Source of the DNA: Pontiellaceae bacterium B1224 | Lineage (GTDB): Bacteria; Verrucomicrobiota; Kiritimatiellia; Kiritimatiellales; Pontiellaceae | Direction: 5' to 3' | Length of the DNA stretch: 64,000 nucleotides | Assembly: GCA_029432815.1 (NCBI GenBank) | Contig: JAROBA010000008.1 | Coordinates: 1 to 64,000 of the forward strand | In this document: piece by piece, positions 62,093 to 64,000 of the stretch | Layout of the letters: the number at the start of each line of letters is the position of its first letter | Numbering within the stretch: position 1 is the stretch's first letter | Made by a program: the position numbers and the translations under genes | Notes under the pieces: model-generated | What the model was told of the DNA's origin: nothing | Seen by the model: the letters and a program-made list of their open reading frames with translations, nothing else | Database searches by the model: none

Positions 62093-63280
62093 TATGAAAT
62101 CAGTCGCGTTTGTCTGAGTCGTCTTCAGTAAGTCAGACTGAATCGACATAATATCGTTCTGCACCTTTGAGCTGTTGGCCAGCATTTCTTTTGCGGATCC
62201 AAGCAAGAGTTTCTTAAAGTCAGGGGCCGCCATTTCAACTCCCCAGTCCGGTCGTTTAATATCGTCGAGGAACCATTGGATTTTGTCGTGCGAGACGAGT
62301 GAAAGAATCGGTGTTCCGCAGCCGAAGGGAATCATCTGGGCATGGCCCCGCATGCCGATCACTAAATCGGGACGGGCATAGGCTTTCATCACCTCGCCGG
62401 GGTGAATATGAAACAGGTTTTCAAGCTGGTACGGGACTCCGGCCTTCTCGAGATAGGGCAGCATCTGGTGGTCACTGCGGGCATGGGCATAGTAGGCAAT
62501 GCGACAGGTATCCGAAAGAGTCCGGGCCACCTGTGCCAGCTCGGAAAGGATTGTATCTGTTCTTTTACCCAGCCGCAGTTCAATGCGGTCAAAAGCGCAG
62601 TTCAGGACAACGAGTGGTTTTTCCTGTTCTTCGGCGGAACGGCAGAGTTCCGGATAAAGAATATTGCACAGGGTCGTCGGGCAGGGTTGATAGCGTATCT
62701 TGTTGTGCAGCTGTGAGGGCAGGTAGGTTTTCACGGCGCGGATGCTGCCGGAATTCCGCAGGCCAATATAGACGCTTTTTTCGGCCAGAAGTTCAAGGTG
62801 TTGGCGGAACACCGGCTTAAAATCGGGCTGGTTGCGGAAGCGGTTGTAACCCACTGCGAACAGGGCAATGGGCACTTCGATCCGGCTGAGTGCGTCCACG
62901 CTGCAGCTCCACTGCCAGCCGCTCAAATTATTCGGATTGGTGTCGCGTAAGAAAAGGCCGCCCCCGCCGATCAGCAGTCCATCCAGCCCGTTGATTTGTT
63001 TTAATAAGTTTTTATTCACTGTCCGGTGGGCATGAATTCCCTTCCAGCGGTTGGAAAATTCAATATCTACAGCATCGCGTACCGTTCGGGGAAGCAGTGT
63101 ATCGCCCGCATTTCCATCTGTGTACATCGCCACATGTCCGATACGCTTTTCGGACGAGGGGGTATCATCTCTTCTAATTAATGGCACATCCTGGTTGATG
63201 CGCCCGGGAAAAAGCGAATAGCTGGCTTGTTGTTTCAGCCAATAGGCGCGGTTTAGTGCCTTATCGAATAGATGTTTCAT
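62081..63280 (-). CDS. Polysaccharide pyruvyl transferase family protein
   Basis: 399 residues. Family features: MYTDGNAGDTLLPRTV, LLIGGGGLFLRDTNPNN, VLNCAFDRIELRLGKR, and DLVIGMRGHAQMIPFGCGTPI carrying the conserved Arg-Gly-His. Adds pyruvate ketals to sugars of exported polysaccharides, making them acidic. The ATG overlaps the stop of the methyltransferase gene (ATGA), so both belong to a minus-strand operon entering from the right edge. Confidence 0.9.
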   Translation of the reverse strand: MKHLFDKALNRAYWLKQQASYSLFPGRINQDVPLIRRDDTPSSEKRIGHVAMYTDGNAGDTLLPRTVRDAVDIEFSNRWKGIHAHRTVNKNLLKQINGLDGLLIGGGGLFLRDTNPNNLSGWQWSCSVDALSRIEVPIALFAVGYNRFRNQPDFKPVFRQHLELLAEKSVYIGLRNSGSIRAVKTYLPSQLHNKIRYQPCPTTLCNILYPELCRSAEEQEKPLVVLNCAFDRIELRLGKRTDTILSELAQVARTLSDTCRIAYYAHARSDHQMLPYLEKAGVPYQLENLFHIHPGEVMKAYARPDLVIGMRGHAQMIPFGCGTPILSLVSHDKIQWFLDDIKRPDWGVEMAAPDFKKLLLGSAKEMLANSSKVQNDIMSIQSDLLKTTQTNATDFISAL

Positions 63281-64000
63281 GGCTGGTCAGGTTTTAGGTG
63301 CCGCAACTTTCCTCTGCACCAAGATGCAATGGGAAGCACCTTACGAATTAGTGATTTCCTCTCGAGTTTCTGAAGGATGTTCATGCAGTCTTCATAGTCG
63401 TTGATTCGCTGATCGGGAGTTGTGCAGTTAGATTTTTTCCAAAGGCTGCGTACAGCCTCATCTCCATGTACCATGCAATATCCGCAGCTTTCGACAAGAT
63501 TTCTAAGTGTGGTTAACGAATAATAGCATACATGTGCATTCTGTAGGCTTTTCAGGAAGTCGCCTAGATAGGGCCGCATAAGATTCTTTGTTCCCGGAAC
63601 CTTGAGATAGAGTAGACCATCGCTTTTAAGCAAACCTTTTATTTTTTCTAGGTGTGCACGTGGTTCAAGAATGTGCTCCATGACATCGGAATAAATCACG
63701 AGGTCGAATTCATGGTTATCGGGCAGGTCAAACAGATCTGTGTTTGAAAGGTCAAGTCCGTAGCGCTCCCTGCCGTATTCCATGTATTCTCTGCTCAGGT
63801 CGATGCCTTTGACATCGGCCCCATTATCAGACAGGTATTTCAGAATTGCCCCGGAACCGCACCCGACTTCCAGAATTCGTTTGCCGGAAATGTTCAGGTG
63901 TTTCGCAAGATAGTCAAATGTGGCTTTCCCGGCCAGATAGCGCCCTTGGAAATACGCTTCATCCGGTTTTTCAACTCCTACGTAAAGCCGCCGGTGACCG
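63277..64000 (-). CDS. Class I SAM methyltransferase, 5' end outside window
   Basis: About 241 residues are visible, open at the right edge; an internal ATG at 63783 is not the true start. Translating upstream of it gives RILEVGCGSGAILKYL, the SAM motif I, about 40 residues before that Met. Further motifs are FDLVIYSDVMEHILEPRAHL and LLKSDGLLYLKVPGTKNL (motifs IV and post-I type). Likely modifies a sugar of the polysaccharide. Confidence 0.88.
   Translation of the reverse strand, partial: GHRRLYVGVEKPDEAYFQGRYLAGKATFDYLAKHLNISGKRILEVGCGSGAILKYLSDNGADVKGIDLSREYMEYGRERYGLDLSNTDLFDLPDNHEFDLVIYSDVMEHILEPRAHLEKIKGLLKSDGLLYLKVPGTKNLMRPYLGDFLKSLQNAHVCYYSLTTLRNLVESCGYCMVHGDEAVRSLWKKSNCTTPDQRINDYEDCMNILQKLERKSLIRKVLPIASWCRGKLRHLKPDQP

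Overview
The window reads as chromosomal DNA of a Gram-negative bacterium of the PVC superphylum, most likely Kiritimatiellota or a close relative. This is inferred from the divergent FtsZ, the pseudopilin signatures, SHD1-like and DUF2723 proteins, and a futalosine-type menaquinone pathway. No rRNA or tRNA is present to confirm it. Genes are dense, often overlap by ATGA, and most have an obvious ribosome binding site.

Layout. 1-265: distal end of a type I-C-like CRISPR array without cas genes in view. 411-4564: division and wall cluster ddl-ftsQ-ftsA-ftsZ. 4648-9442 (minus): type II secretion/type IV pilus-like genes gspI-J-K-L-M followed by a metallo-beta-lactamase-fold hydrolase. 9.5-16.3 kb: single housekeeping or hypothetical genes, including a YdjM-like membrane protein, an M20 peptidase, a DUF3465 protein, a P-loop kinase, a YitT protein and a thymidine phosphorylase. 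16.4-21.4 kb: a seven-PAS hybrid histidine kinase and a response regulator. 21.5-30.2 kb: a hexuronate module with uxuA diverging from kdgK-gnd1-larA-like-gnd2-uxaC. 30.2-38.9 kb: small membrane proteins, an ABC-F ATPase, a secreted ThuA-ankyrin protein and cysJI sulfite reductase. 39.0-44.2 kb: menaquinone cluster mqnD, an mqnB-mqnP fusion, an inserted GxxExxY gene, ubiX, menG and mqnA. 44.3-48.2 kb: two paralogous trypsin-like proteins, one apparently catalytically dead, and a Na/Ca exchanger-like protein. 48.2-64.0 kb: surface polysaccharide genes (glycosyltransferases, FkbM methyltransferases, flippase, pyruvyl transferase, DUF2723 and YfhO-like membrane proteins).

How genes work together. 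UxaC, UxuA and KdgK supply most of a glucuronate/galacturonate route to KDG-6-phosphate. The LarA homologue between two 6-phosphogluconate dehydrogenases could link mannonate to gluconate, which are C2 epimers. The mqn genes cover several steps from chorismate to menaquinone. The 48-64 kb genes look like one locus for assembling and decorating an exported polysaccharide.

Two DNA-level patterns are not explained by the genes. First, a 15-bp palindrome TTCCARNNNYTGGAA occurs at least 26 times, nearly always inside genes and in different reading frames; chance would give about 0.015. Second, long intergenic inverted repeats recur with unrelated sequences. One of these has perfect 27-bp arms that flank the GxxExxY gene, and a related empty hairpin lies one gene upstream in the same operon. 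These are the best candidates for undescribed biology here.
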